Shown: positions 1 to 9,092, numbered from the stretch's first letter. The stretch is DNA of 34,641 nt from Halieaceae bacterium (GCA_902518075.1 CABYEX010000016.1:1-34641), one strand, 5' to 3'. Notes: a model not told the origin generated them from the letters alone. Translations and numbers: made by a program.

Positions 1-391
1 TCTAACAATGACTTGATTACGTGACTTCTGCGGTGCGGGAACTTCAAAACTTCTGCGGTCAAAACGCCTCTCCAAATTGCTTGAGCCTTTTTTAGCCATA
101 GCAGATTTGGTTGAGGGGGTGTCAAGCGGGGGATTGCATTTGCTGTCAGTTGCCCGCTGAAAGTTTGATGTAAGCTAAATCCGTTTCTGACCTGCACCCT
201 TCGGAGGGATGTCGTAGGTGAAAGGAAAAGTCTATCAATAGTGGTTTTTATTTTCTTCAGTTTAAACACTGCTGCTGATGTTGTTGACGATCTGAAAAAC
301 AAACCGCCTCGATAGTGTCTTGTCCACTGCTCACTCTCCTACCGTTTTTATTTGCGACTAAAGCGAGCTCAATCGCTAATTGCTAAAGCAT
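1..391. other. Intergenic stretch, no gene recognised
   Basis: No convincing coding frame or RNA gene is visible. The only structure noted is an exact 11-bp direct repeat (acttctgcggt) at 24-34 and 49-59, and a small hairpin-like CCCT/AGGG element near 200. The stretch lies downstream of the minus-strand TetR pair and may hold its terminator, but no clear stem with a T-run is seen. It could also carry the promoter of a gene to the left of the window. Confidence 0.4.
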
Positions 392-766
392 TTATTTTGA
401 AGCTGCGAGCACAGCCTCCAAATACGCGACCACTACGCGCTTAACTTCACGGGTATAAGCTGGAGTGAGTGTGCCTTTCTCTATCAGCGATTTACGCCAC
501 ACCAGATCAGCTAGTTCCGAGGCCATTTCACACGCTCTCAGCACCTGCTGGCTTTTCGGCACCAAACCCTGCGAATGCAGTAACTGGAACAGCGCCTGCC
601 CAAACTCCCGGCTCACCTGATTCACCGCGACCAATGACACCGGCAACAAGGCGAGGATCATCTCGACCCGGTTGCTCATGTAAAAGTCGCGCACCCCATC
701 GATGTACAACAGCATCATGTCGCGCCAGTCCGCCGCTTGTGGCGCCTGCGGCAGTTCAGCGATCAT
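392..766 (-). CDS. TetR-family regulator, C-terminal ligand-binding part (frame-shifted half)
   Basis: This 124-residue frame is mostly helical and looks like the ligand-binding and dimerisation half of a TetR-family regulator. It has no DNA-binding domain of its own. Its ATG overlaps the stop codon of the upstream half in an ATGA arrangement at 763-766. Joined in the other frame, the two halves give about 205 residues, the normal length for the family. A -1 shift at the AAAA run just before the junction restores one continuous protein reading LKKMIAEL. I therefore think the two frames are one gene broken by an indel (or a sequencing error), although translational coupling into two polypeptides cannot be excluded from sequence alone. 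Confidence 0.6.
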   Translation of the reverse strand: MIAELPQAPQAADWRDMMLLYIDGVRDFYMSNRVEMILALLPVSLVAVNQVSREFGQALFQLLHSQGLVPKSQQVLRACEMASELADLVWRKSLIEKGTLTPAYTREVKRVVVAYLEAVLAASK

Positions 767-1008
767 CTTTTCAACCCCCGCTGATAAAGTGCATCTAACA
801 GTGACTCAATCGAATCGAAGAAATAATAGAGCGAGACGCGCGGAACGGCGGCACGTTTGGCGATCGCATCGAGCGTGATCCCCTGTAAAGAGCCCGCTTC
901 GAGAATCAGCGCCTCCGCCGCCTCAATAATGCGGTTGTAGCGCTCGATGCCGGGTTTCCGGGTCGGCAGACGCGCCGATTTAGCTGCTTTGTTTGCCACT
1001 GAGTTCAC
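763..1008 (-). CDS. TetR-family regulator, N-terminal DNA-binding part (frame-shifted half)
   Basis: This 81-residue frame begins with a GTG codon and carries the classic TetR helix-turn-helix. A helix (RYNRIIEAAEALILEAG) is followed by GITLDAIAKRAAVPRVSLYYFF, at about residues 43-65. The frame then stops at TGA within ATGA, where the C-terminal half starts. TetR proteins repress nearby genes by binding short palindromes; the near-palindrome at 1073-1095, between this gene and the divergent symporter, is a natural candidate operator. If the shift is real, the DNA-binding half would be made without its ligand domain and is probably non-functional as a ligand-responsive repressor. The HTH assignment is firm; whether the gene is intact is not. 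Confidence 0.7.
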   Translation of the reverse strand: MNSVANKAAKSARLPTRKPGIERYNRIIEAAEALILEAGSLQGITLDAIAKRAAVPRVSLYYFFDSIESLLDALYQRGLKR

Positions 1009-1072
1009 CCGTATCCAGTCACTGCGCTAACGATCATACCGTGCATAGCCGCGGCTTTTATCGAGCTACGCA

Positions 1073-1095
1073 TGCGGTGACAAATTTGCACCGCA
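1073..1095. promoter_or_regulatory. Near-palindrome, candidate TetR operator
   Basis: The arms TGCGGTG and CACCGCA flank an 8-bp palindrome CAAATTTG, with one unpaired A on the left side. It lies 65 bp upstream of the TetR start and in the divergent region shared with the symporter gene, the usual place for a TetR operator. The assignment is inferred from symmetry and location only. Confidence 0.4.
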
Positions 1096-1270
1096 GACAA
1101 TAGACAACGACATGCCCAATCACCTCCGCGCAGCGGTGACTTTGCCCCCCAATGAGTCCAAGCCCATCGCAACACACTGTACGCCGCCGCAAATGACTCT
1201 CTCTTAACCTAAAAAGAGATCTGAGATACTGCAATGCTCCACTGTCTGACGCACTGGCTTTTCAACCCCG

Positions 1271-2719
1271 ATGAATTGGATGGCACAGCATTGGCTCGCA
1301 CTGGCACTATTGGCCGGATACACCAGCATGCTCTTATACAACGCTTACTTAGGCAGCCAAACCAGCCGCGGCATGGCGGGCTACTACGTGGGCAACCGTG
1401 AAATGAACGGCGTCGTAGTAGGTATTTCCTTCTTCGCCACCTTTGCCTCAACCAACACCTACATCGGACACGCGGGTAAAGCCTACGACTATGGTGTGGC
1501 GTGGTTCACGATGGCAATTCTGCTTGTGGTGTTCAGTTGGATTTCTTGGCGCTGGATCGGCCCGCCTCTGCGCCGCCTAGCCGCACAGTGGGACGCGTTG
1601 ACGATTCCGGACTTTCTAGGTAGTCGCTATATCGCCGGCTCAAACCCGCAGGGCCGACACCCTTTATTGCAAACCTCAGCCCTAGTGATCATTTTTGCAA
1701 GCCTGCTGTACCTGCTCGCCATCTTTAAGGGTGCGGGGCATTTGTTTCAGATGTTCCTCGACGTCCCTTATGAAGCAGGTGTGGGTCTGACCCTGCTGAT
1801 CGTGGTGCTCTACACCTCGGTCGGCGGGTTTGTCTCGGTGGTAAGAACTGACGTGCTGCAGGGCACACTGATGCTGCTCGGCAGCGTGATCATTTTTTAT
1901 TTTGTGACCCGCGCCGCCGGTGGGGTGACATCGATTTCGAAGTTGAGTGCGTTGCCGGACAAACAATTTTTGTTTGAGTTGAATGGCGGCATCACCTTTG
2001 CCGTGTTGCTGGGCGTATCGCTCTCAGGCTCGCTCAAACTGCTGGCAGACCCGCGACAGTTATCGCGCTTTTATGCGCTAAAAGACGAGGCCGAGGTACT
2101 CCGTGGCAAGTGGATCGCCACAATCGGTCTGGCCATTGTGCTGGGGTGCCTGTTTCCCGTGGGGATCTATGCGCATCTCATTTTTACAGAAGTTACCGAT
2201 ACCGACCTGATCGTGCCCTCATTGGTCAACGATGCCTCAGTGTTTCCCTTATGGGCGACGGACTTTCTGATCGTCTCGATATTGGCAGCCGCAATGTCGT
2301 CGATGGATAGCGTGCTGCTGGTCGCAGCTTCCACGCTATACAAAAACATCGTGGCGCCTTTCCGACCATCATCCCGTGAACTCCTCTGGACCCGCACCTC
2401 GGTGATCGGGTTTTCGATCGTCGCGGCACTGCTGGCACTCAATCCGCCGGGCGACATCGTCGAAATCACGATCTTCTCGGGCAGTCTGTACGCGGTCTGC
2501 TTTTTTCCCGCTGTGGTATTTGGTCTTTATTGGCAGAGGGGCTCGGCACGTACCGTGCTCTGGTCTATGACGGTTGGCGTATCGGCCCTGATTATCTGGA
2601 TTGCCGCGGGGCTGCGGCAGGACCTTCACGAGGTCTTTCCCGCCCTGCTGCTCTCCACGCTCGCCTACTACCTGCTGTCGCGGGCAGAGACGTTACCGGA
2701 AGCCGCCGCGCGGCCCTGA
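1271..2719 (+). CDS. Sodium:solute symporter (SSS family)
   Basis: The 482-residue protein is an inner-membrane secondary transporter of the sodium:solute symporter family, with about 13 hydrophobic segments along its whole length. The N-terminal part has the family signature, a long first helix followed by GYYVGNREMNG and a small-residue-rich helix (SFFATFASTNTYIGHAG). Later helices carry SILAAAMSSMDSVLL, the conserved region of transmembrane helix 8 that helps form the sodium site. The substrate (for example a carboxylate, sugar or amino acid) cannot be told from sequence. No strong ribosome binding site precedes the ATG at 1271; the next in-frame ATG is at 1280. It is divergent from the TetR pair, which may regulate it. 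Confidence 0.85.
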   Translation: MNWMAQHWLALALLAGYTSMLLYNAYLGSQTSRGMAGYYVGNREMNGVVVGISFFATFASTNTYIGHAGKAYDYGVAWFTMAILLVVFSWISWRWIGPPLRRLAAQWDALTIPDFLGSRYIAGSNPQGRHPLLQTSALVIIFASLLYLLAIFKGAGHLFQMFLDVPYEAGVGLTLLIVVLYTSVGGFVSVVRTDVLQGTLMLLGSVIIFYFVTRAAGGVTSISKLSALPDKQFLFELNGGITFAVLLGVSLSGSLKLLADPRQLSRFYALKDEAEVLRGKWIATIGLAIVLGCLFPVGIYAHLIFTEVTDTDLIVPSLVNDASVFPLWATDFLIVSILAAAMSSMDSVLLVAASTLYKNIVAPFRPSSRELLWTRTSVIGFSIVAALLALNPPGDIVEITIFSGSLYAVCFFPAVVFGLYWQRGSARTVLWSMTVGVSALIIWIAAGLRQDLHEVFPALLLSTLAYYLLSRAETLPEAAARP

Positions 2720-2837
2720 TGCCAAGCGGGCGCCACTACTTGCTTATGACTGCGCCAAACGAAGAACCGCCACTTAGCCCCGGGGCTGACGCCTTGGTCA
2801 CGTTATCCCAAATTGCAGCTGGGTCACTCAAGTTAGG

Positions 2838-4316
2838 TCATTCAAATAATGGCTCGAGGGAGGGCTTGACCACCTTACCCATCGCATTGCGCGGCAGTGC
2901 GTCCACGACACGGAGTTGTTTGGGCACTTTGTATGATGACAGCTTGCCATCGCACCAACCTTTCAGGTCCTCCAAGGTCATGTCATCGTCACCCTTCAGA
3001 GCCACCACCGCGGCGACGGCTTCTCCCCAGGTGCGATCCGCAATACCCACAACCGCCACTTCGGCGATCTGCGGGTGCGCGAGCAGTGTGTTTTCAATTT
3101 CGAGAGCGGACAGTTTGTAGCCGCCGGACTTGATGATATCGACAGACGACCGACCCATAATCCGATAGTAACCGTCCTCGATCACCGCAATGTCGCCGGT
3201 ACAAAACCACTCATCGGAGAAACTGGTCTCTGTCGCCTCCGCATTACCCCAGTACTCCAAAAAGACGGTCGGGCTCTGGATCTGAATTTCACCCGGCGCA
3301 TCTTCTCCAGTGACGATGCCACCCTCCTCATCGACCAGCCGCACCGCGACATCGGGTAAAGCCTGCCCCACATAGCCAGGGCGCCGTTCACCGCGATAAG
3401 GATTCGAGAGCGCCATGCCGATCTCTGTCATGCCGTAGCGCTCCAGTAGCATCTGCCCCGTGAGATCCCGCCATTCCTCAAACACTTCCACCGGACAGGC
3501 GGCTGAGCCCGACACGTTTAAGCGCATGTTGGCAAACCCTTCACAGATCCCCTCCACTTCCTCGTCTTCGAGGGTCTCGAGATGATCGATGAGCTTCACG
3601 TAGATGGTTGGGACTGCCATGAACACGCTGAATGTGTCTGCAGCCACTTGCGCGCAGAGTGCGGTAAGGTCGAGCTTTGGCATTGCGTACACCGTGGCCC
3701 CGGCCCACAGCGCGCAACTCAGTACGTTGATGATGCCATGCACATGATGCAGGGGCAGAAACAGTGGTATGACATCATCTGCGTGCCATTCCCAGGCGGT
3801 GATCAGCGTCTCGATCTGTGCGGCGATATTGCCATGGGTCGTCACTGCTCCCTTGGGTTTGCTGGTGGTCCCACTGGTAAAGACAATCATCGCCCGTCGC
3901 GTTGTAGAGAGCTCCGGCAACGGTGAAACACTATCCGTCAGGGTGTCGCTGACCGTCGAGATGGGAATAGACAGACGATCACACAGGCCTTCGATACTCT
4001 CGAAAGTCTGCTTATCAGCAATCACCTGTGTCACCCCAGCACTGGTCAGGCAGTGCTCCCATTCCGATTCTGCCGAGGCCACATTGAGGGGAATCGCAAT
4101 ACCGCCCGCACGCCACACGCCATGTAATGCTGTTACGTAATCGACGCCGGCCGGGATGAGAAAGGCAACGCGTGCTTCCTTGAGATCACCTCGGCCTGCG
4201 AGCAGCCCGCTGGCAAAATAGACAATGCATCGCTCGATCTGTGCGTAAGTAAAGGCGTTGTCACCTTCGACCAAAGCAACCTTGTCGGGCCTATCGCTGT
4301 TCAGCACGTGGTTCAT
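2838..4316 (-). CDS. AMP-dependent acyl-CoA synthetase, malonyl-CoA synthetase-like
   Basis: This 492-residue adenylate-forming enzyme activates a carboxylic acid with ATP and joins it to CoA. The phosphate-binding loop MIVFTSGTTSKPKGAV lies at about residues 143-158. The A5 region reads LLERYGMTEIGMALSNP, followed by GERRPGYVGQALP. The hinge lies at GRSSVDIIKSGGYKLS, and the catalytic lysine is in LPRNAMGKVVK near the C-terminus. The stretch from RYGMTEIGMALSNP to GERRPG closely resembles malonyl-/methylmalonyl-CoA synthetases (MatB, ACSF3), so a short dicarboxylic acid is a reasonable but unproven substrate. Length is typical for the family. It is convergent with the symporter and divergent from the alpha/beta hydrolase at 4469. 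Confidence 0.85.
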   Translation of the reverse strand: MNHVLNSDRPDKVALVEGDNAFTYAQIERCIVYFASGLLAGRGDLKEARVAFLIPAGVDYVTALHGVWRAGGIAIPLNVASAESEWEHCLTSAGVTQVIADKQTFESIEGLCDRLSIPISTVSDTLTDSVSPLPELSTTRRAMIVFTSGTTSKPKGAVTTHGNIAAQIETLITAWEWHADDVIPLFLPLHHVHGIINVLSCALWAGATVYAMPKLDLTALCAQVAADTFSVFMAVPTIYVKLIDHLETLEDEEVEGICEGFANMRLNVSGSAACPVEVFEEWRDLTGQMLLERYGMTEIGMALSNPYRGERRPGYVGQALPDVAVRLVDEEGGIVTGEDAPGEIQIQSPTVFLEYWGNAEATETSFSDEWFCTGDIAVIEDGYYRIMGRSSVDIIKSGGYKLSALEIENTLLAHPQIAEVAVVGIADRTWGEAVAAVVALKGDDDMTLEDLKGWCDGKLSSYKVPKQLRVVDALPRNAMGKVVKPSLEPLFE

Positions 4317-4468
4317 GGGGCGAAGTCAATTTTGAGATAGATACAGTCTACGGCAAAGCCCAATAAAAAGGCCGTTGAGCAGCTCTGCCGGCGCAGAGTT
4401 ACTCAGGTCATGGGTAGCAAGTTATCCACACGCCCAGCTACATTGATCTCAGGCGTAATCTTTCGGGG

Positions 4469-5398
4469 ATGGCGATGAAACTGACAACGGTTGAACATAG
4501 GAACCTGGTTCAAGAAGCCTCACTCTTGGGCGCTAACGTCGTCCGCGGACTAACGCAATGTCCGCTCATGGCGGGCTTGCTGCTGGGCATGGTGCCGCAG
4601 GCCCACGAGCGCCTTACGTACGGTGTTACACAGGCAAAAGACGGCGTCCAAATCCATTACGAGTCTGGGGGAAATGAGTCTCCGGCGCTTGTTTTCATCC
4701 ATGGCTGGAACTGCGATCGCAGCTACTGGTCAGCACAGCTACCTGTCTTTGCTGCAACGCATCAAGTGGTTGCCGTTGACCTCGCCGGACACGGCGACTC
4801 GGGGGCAAACCGCGAAAACTGGTCGATGACCAATTTTGGTCCCGATGTCGCCGCGGTGGCCGATGCACTGCAACTGGAAGACATCATTCTGGTTGGTCAT
4901 TCGATGGGTGGGCAGGTAGCACTCGAGGCCGCGAGGCTACTCAAAGGGCGCGTCAAAATGATCGTCGGTGCCGATACCCTGAATGATGTGTCACAGCGTT
5001 ACGCCGATGCGCAACTTGCGGCGATGCTCGCCGCCATGGAAGCTGATTTTCCAGGCACGGTAGACGAAATGGTGCGCAGCAGTTTTTTCTTGCCCACATC
5101 AGACCCCGCGCTGATTGACCAAATTGCCCGCGATATGAGTGCCGCGCCGCCCGTAGCGGGCATCGGCTCGCTCGAGGGTATCGCCCGCTGGTATAACGAA
5201 GGTATCGAACAGACATTGGCGGACATCGACGTGCCGATTCGTCTGATCAACTCCGACTATCGTCCCACCAACACCCGCGCGGGACAGGCCCTAACCGCAT
5301 CTTTTGAGGCAACACTGATGTACGGTGTCGGCCACTTCGTAATGCAGGAAGACCCCGCTCGGTTCAACGCCATCATGGCCGAACTGTTAAATCGCTAA
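4469..5398 (+). CDS. Alpha/beta-hydrolase fold protein
   Basis: This 309-residue hydrolase has the oxyanion region FIHGW (about residues 76-80), a nucleophile elbow GHSMGG with Ser145, and a C-terminal GHFVMQEDP with the likely catalytic His. These point to an esterase, lactonase or C-C hydrolase of the classic alpha/beta family. An N-terminal stretch of about 50 residues before the core, with a hydrophobic patch (LMAGLLLGMV), could be a lid or membrane-association segment. The second ATG at 4475 has a GGGG tract at a better spacing than the first, so the protein may start there. The substrate is unknown. Downstream it converges with the phytanoyl-CoA dioxygenase gene. Confidence 0.8.
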   Translation: MAMKLTTVEHRNLVQEASLLGANVVRGLTQCPLMAGLLLGMVPQAHERLTYGVTQAKDGVQIHYESGGNESPALVFIHGWNCDRSYWSAQLPVFAATHQVVAVDLAGHGDSGANRENWSMTNFGPDVAAVADALQLEDIILVGHSMGGQVALEAARLLKGRVKMIVGADTLNDVSQRYADAQLAAMLAAMEADFPGTVDEMVRSSFFLPTSDPALIDQIARDMSAAPPVAGIGSLEGIARWYNEGIEQTLADIDVPIRLINSDYRPTNTRAGQALTASFEATLMYGVGHFVMQEDPARFNAIMAELLNR

Positions 5399-5449
5399 CA
5401 ACTACTTGAATCACTAACGACTGCGGTCCGGCGGCTCACGCCCGGCAAG

Positions 5450-6655
5450 TCAGATGCTGAGGTCGAAGAGGTCATAGTCCTTAAGGTCAGCCCGCGCAAC
5501 CTCATCCCACCGGTAATCGTTGGCGGCGGCCGAGAGCGGCTGATAGTGGTAAGGGGTCTCGTCGGGGAATCGCTGCTTGCGAGCATCGATGGCATAGCCG
5601 ATCGCCCGTGAGCGGCGAGCCACAATCTCCTCGTCAAACACTTGAGCATCACTGTGGATACCACCGCCCCTGACGCCCAACACCGATGAACGCTTGTGGA
5701 AGCCAAAGTTCACGGTAATGCGTGGCTCAAACCCGCAGTTGGGAAATGAGCCGTGCAGGAGCTGTCGATTACACATCACCACGTCACCAGGGTTACAGAC
5801 AATCGGCACCGCGCCTTCCAGGCGTTCACTGCCAGACTCAGCGACCAGCGCCTTGATATCGAGCTTGCCCTGCTTATGGGTACCCGGGAGCACCCAGACA
5901 CCATTCACCGCGGTGCTGCCATACACCTGAGCCATGAAATTAAAGCCGTGGATATCCTCGTCAAAGTCAGGACTATCCCAGTGGGTCACTCCATCCTGAT
6001 GCCAGGAGACCGCGGCACCGATACCCGGCTCTTTGATAAACAGCGCCTCATTGAAGGGCGCAAAGTCCGGGCCATTGATGGACTCTGTCACCTGGAGTAA
6101 TTCGGGGTGCGCATAGGTCCTTAAACAAGCATCCGAGAACTGTAGAGAACCAAGAAGAATAAAGGGCGCAGCAAGTGGCGCCTCGGCGTCCGCCTCAGGC
6201 TCGAACATTTTCACCTGATGGCGGCCATTGGCGAGTTCAGTACCACCCAGCGGGTCACCTAATGGTTTTGACCACACCAGCGTCAGCGCTTTGGCGTCAG
6301 CACCCAATGCCGGTTCACCGGCGGCGTTCACCTGACTCTCCGGCCCGGTGGGAAACTGCGCGCGCATGGTGTCGAGATCTACTTTGATGTCTTCAAGCTC
6401 TTCGGCGCACAGCACATTCTCAAAAACATAAAGACCGTACTTGGAATACGCGGCGCGAATCTCTTCTGCCAGCGCACCGGACTCGGTGAATCTCAGCGGC
6501 CCCCTGTTCGGTAGTTCGAGCGCAGCCGCCTCGCCTTCTTGTAAATAGCTGCGCATAGCTTCCGCCTGCTCGCCGTAATGATTGGCGCAAGCTTCTATGG
6601 ACTCACTGATATCAATCACGAAAACACCCCCGAAACTGCTGTGACGGCAAACCAT
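5450..6655 (-). CDS. Phytanoyl-CoA dioxygenase (PhyH) family protein
   Basis: The 401-residue protein matches the Fe(II)/2-oxoglutarate dioxygenase family PhyH. The iron triad is visible as HQD (His219, Asp221) and a distal His301 in LLHGSFPN, with Arg312 in EPRITVNFGF placed to bind 2-oxoglutarate. Such enzymes hydroxylate an unactivated carbon, often of an acyl-CoA or a secondary metabolite. A GTG at 6619, preceded by GGGGG seven bases upstream, is probably the true start, which would give about 389 residues; the ATG at 6655 has no ribosome binding site. It is the last of three minus-strand genes with the MBL-fold and epoxide-hydrolase-like proteins, and may share a catabolic role with them. 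Confidence 0.85.
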   Translation of the reverse strand: MVCRHSSFGGVFVIDISESIEACANHYGEQAEAMRSYLQEGEAAALELPNRGPLRFTESGALAEEIRAAYSKYGLYVFENVLCAEELEDIKVDLDTMRAQFPTGPESQVNAAGEPALGADAKALTLVWSKPLGDPLGGTELANGRHQVKMFEPEADAEAPLAAPFILLGSLQFSDACLRTYAHPELLQVTESINGPDFAPFNEALFIKEPGIGAAVSWHQDGVTHWDSPDFDEDIHGFNFMAQVYGSTAVNGVWVLPGTHKQGKLDIKALVAESGSERLEGAVPIVCNPGDVVMCNRQLLHGSFPNCGFEPRITVNFGFHKRSSVLGVRGGGIHSDAQVFDEEIVARRSRAIGYAIDARKQRFPDETPYHYQPLSAAANDYRWDEVARADLKDYDLFDLSI

Positions 6656-6701
6656 ATCAGATCGCCGCGGCTGACTGCGTTACAAAACGGTAGCGACAAG
6701 G

Positions 6702-7664
6702 CTATTCGACTGAACTGCGGATGATGGTCAACTCTGGTGTTATCACTGAACCGATGGCGGCATGAGAGATGTGAGATCGCGGCAGCTGCAGCTGACTGGC
6801 TATGGTTTCAGCCGCGGCAATGCCAGTGCAATGGCCACCCATCATCAACCCCAAACCCTGCTCCTCAAGCCAGTTTGCCGTGCGGTCTAGTGTCTCGTTG
6901 TCTGCCTGCCACAGATGGAACCCGCCAACGATGGAATAAATGGGTTCATCTTTTATCGACTGCAACACTTTGCCGGTATTGATCAACCCTGAGTGACCGC
7001 AACCGGAGGTCATAAGCCAGCCTTTATCGGTGAGATAACCCAGCGACTGATCATCCATAATGATGTCGGGTATCGATGCACCATCTCGGTTGATAAACAG
7101 CCCCGCGGGGCCGTTGTAGTGCTCCTCTACCCGCGGCACGGGACCGGTCAGCCAAAGTTTGGGAGCTATTTCGGTGGGTTCGGTGACGACAGTGAAGTTG
7201 ATCCCGAGGGCTTCCGCTGCGGCTTTAAAATCTTGAGCACTGGCGAAATCACCGGGACCCACCTCGACACCCGTTGCGGTGGCGCGCTGGTCAAAAAACC
7301 CGGCAGCCACATACACCTGACTCAGGGCGGCCTCATTCGCTGGGCGAAAATGCTTGCGGAGAATGAGCAAGCCCCCGGTATGGTCGCTGTGAAAGTGGCT
7401 GAGCACGACCTTCTCAACCCCCGAGAGATCGACGCCCAGATGCAGCACATTATGGAGGACGGTGTCTTCTTTGAAGCCGGTATCAAACAGCACTGCGTCC
7501 TGCTCACCCTTAAAGAGCGCAGCAAAACTCCACTCGCCCAGACCACCATAATCAGAAATGTTGGTTGCCAGCACCGTGATCTGATACGGCGCACTCTGAG
7601 ACGCCTGCGAAAAAACCGCGAGACTCAGGACCAAAAGCAACACTCTGAATCGACTGCCCTGCAT
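6702..7664 (-). CDS. Secreted MBL-fold metallo-hydrolase
   Basis: The 320-residue protein begins with a clear signal peptide (hydrophobic LLLVLSLAVFSQA, cleavage near residue 25), so it probably acts in the periplasm. The zinc motif is HFHSDH (His90, His92, Asp94, His95) followed by TGG. Further motifs, TSGCGHSGLINT and GGFHLW, resemble the MBL subgroup annotated as dihydropterin aminobenzene phosphate synthase-like, whose natural substrates are poorly known. An AGGGGG ribosome binding site lies six bases before the ATG. It sits 46 bp before the phytanoyl-CoA dioxygenase gene on the same strand. The fold is certain; the reaction is not. Confidence 0.82.
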   Translation of the reverse strand: MQGSRFRVLLLVLSLAVFSQASQSAPYQITVLATNISDYGGLGEWSFAALFKGEQDAVLFDTGFKEDTVLHNVLHLGVDLSGVEKVVLSHFHSDHTGGLLILRKHFRPANEAALSQVYVAAGFFDQRATATGVEVGPGDFASAQDFKAAAEALGINFTVVTEPTEIAPKLWLTGPVPRVEEHYNGPAGLFINRDGASIPDIIMDDQSLGYLTDKGWLMTSGCGHSGLINTGKVLQSIKDEPIYSIVGGFHLWQADNETLDRTANWLEEQGLGLMMGGHCTGIAAAETIASQLQLPRSHISHAAIGSVITPELTIIRSSVE

Positions 7665-7772
7665 GGTTACCCCCTAAATAGTAAATTCACCGCGCATTCC
7701 GGATCGACGATAAAAGCCCATCTTGACCCCTGTCACCGCTTAGCGAGCGTTGCAAATGCCACAAACCGCGGT

Positions 7773-8666
7773 CTATTGATGGTGGCTGTATTGATTGAGC
7801 CAATCAAGGAGCAATGGGTTCACGATCTCTGGCTTTTCCTGGTGTAAAAAGTGTCCCGCACCCGATACGCGATGAAACCTGACACCCTGCGGGAAATCGT
7901 CAGCGACTGTCAGGCGCTCAAAGACATCACTCGCAATACAGCCATCGCGCTCCCCAGACAAAGCGAGTGTCGGCACGGGCACCGGATAGGGGGCTTCCTC
8001 GGCGCTAACCAATAACGCTTTGACCGACAGCGCCGCGCGGTAATAACCCAGTGCAGCGGAGCGCACACCCGGTTGTGACAAGGTCTGTATCACGGCATCC
8101 AGCACACCGGGTTCCGGTTGCCAACCAGGGCTCCAATCCCTCCAGAGCTTTCGGATGAATGCATAACCCTGACGCTGCACCACCCAGTCTGAGAGCCAGG
8201 GAACATTGAAAAAGCCCATGTACCAGGACAGCCGTAGCTGCTTGGGGATCCGAAGGCCTTCGCGGGCAAACCGGCCCGCATGGGGAACCGCCATCACTGT
8301 CAGGCTCTTAAAACGCTCCGGTGCTTCAGCCGCAGCAACATAGGCAACAGCGGCGCCCCAATCGTGGCCAACCAGATGCACCGGGCCGGTATCGAGGCTG
8401 TCAATCACCCCGAGGATATCGTTAGCAATCGTCTCCATGCTGTAATCGCCATCGGCCGGAATCGAACCCGGCTCATAGCCCCGCAGCGTAAGCGAGATCG
8501 CGCGATAGCCCGCCCCTGCAAGCGCGGGTAACTGATGCCGGTAAGACCCGGCGTTGTCTGGAAACCCATGCAAACACAACACAACGGGGCCATCACCCAT
8601 CGCCTGTGCCGAAAAGGTCAGCGCGCCGTGCTCAAACGATAGGTGCTCTGTGTCAGTCGATGCCAT
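7773..8666 (-). CDS. Alpha/beta hydrolase, epoxide hydrolase / haloalkane dehalogenase-like
   Basis: The 297-residue protein carries HGFPD (residues 33-37) and a nucleophile elbow GHDWGAA with Asp102 as the nucleophile. Together these are typical of epoxide hydrolases and haloalkane dehalogenases rather than of serine esterases. The C-terminal GAGHFLHQEKPE supplies the catalytic His. A cap region rich in Trp and Tyr lies between about residues 135 and 210. No signal peptide is seen, so it is probably cytosolic. It is the first gene of the minus-strand run that continues with the MBL-fold and PhyH genes, and is divergent from arsC. Confidence 0.82.
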   Translation of the reverse strand: MASTDTEHLSFEHGALTFSAQAMGDGPVVLCLHGFPDNAGSYRHQLPALAGAGYRAISLTLRGYEPGSIPADGDYSMETIANDILGVIDSLDTGPVHLVGHDWGAAVAYVAAAEAPERFKSLTVMAVPHAGRFAREGLRIPKQLRLSWYMGFFNVPWLSDWVVQRQGYAFIRKLWRDWSPGWQPEPGVLDAVIQTLSQPGVRSAALGYYRAALSVKALLVSAEEAPYPVPVPTLALSGERDGCIASDVFERLTVADDFPQGVRFHRVSGAGHFLHQEKPEIVNPLLLDWLNQYSHHQ

Positions 8667-8742
8667 ATATGGATGTCATGCCTTTGCGCCCCTCGAAAGT
8701 GTCGACCAAGCAGGCCATACTTTCAATTTTTGGACCCACAAT

Positions 8743-9090
8743 ATGACGACCACCATCTGGCACAACCCACGCTGTTCCAAATCACGCCAAACGCTGGCCC
8801 TGCTCGAAGAGCGCGGCATCAGCCCTAATGTGAGGCTGTATTTGGATGACACGCCCTCCACTAGCGAAGTGGCCGAGGTGCTGCAGCAGCTGGGCATGAA
8901 GCCTTGGGAGCTGCTGAGGCAAGGTGAAAAAGTGTTCAAAGAACTTGGACTTGATAAAGATGCTGCTGACGAGGCTTTGATAGAGGCCATGAGCGCGAAC
9001 CCCATTCTCATTGAACGTCCGATTGTGATTCACGGCGGGGACGCGGCGCTCGGGCGGCCGCCAGAGAGCGTGATGAGGTTATTCGACTGA
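8743..9090 (+). CDS. arsC: Arsenate reductase, glutaredoxin-dependent (ArsC family)
   Basis: This 115-residue protein matches the thioredoxin-fold ArsC family. The catalytic Cys11 lies in HNPRCSKSRQTL, and Arg59, Arg92 (ERPIV) and Arg105 (GRPPESV) correspond to the three arginines that bind the oxyanion in the E. coli R773 enzyme. It would reduce arsenate to arsenite with glutathione and glutaredoxin. The start at 8743 gives the normal family length, although the frame is open further upstream. No ars efflux gene or ArsR is beside it, so it may serve general arsenate tolerance. Arsenate enters by phosphate transporters, which is a loose link to the phosphate genes further right. Confidence 0.9.
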   Translation: MTTTIWHNPRCSKSRQTLALLEERGISPNVRLYLDDTPSTSEVAEVLQQLGMKPWELLRQGEKVFKELGLDKDAADEALIEAMSANPILIERPIVIHGGDAALGRPPESVMRLFD

Positions 9091-9092
9091 CC

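Noticed and set aside
8554..8742. N-terminal extension of arsenate reductase
   Set aside because: It overlaps the divergent hydrolase start and exceeds the family length; the ATG at 8743 gives the usual protein.
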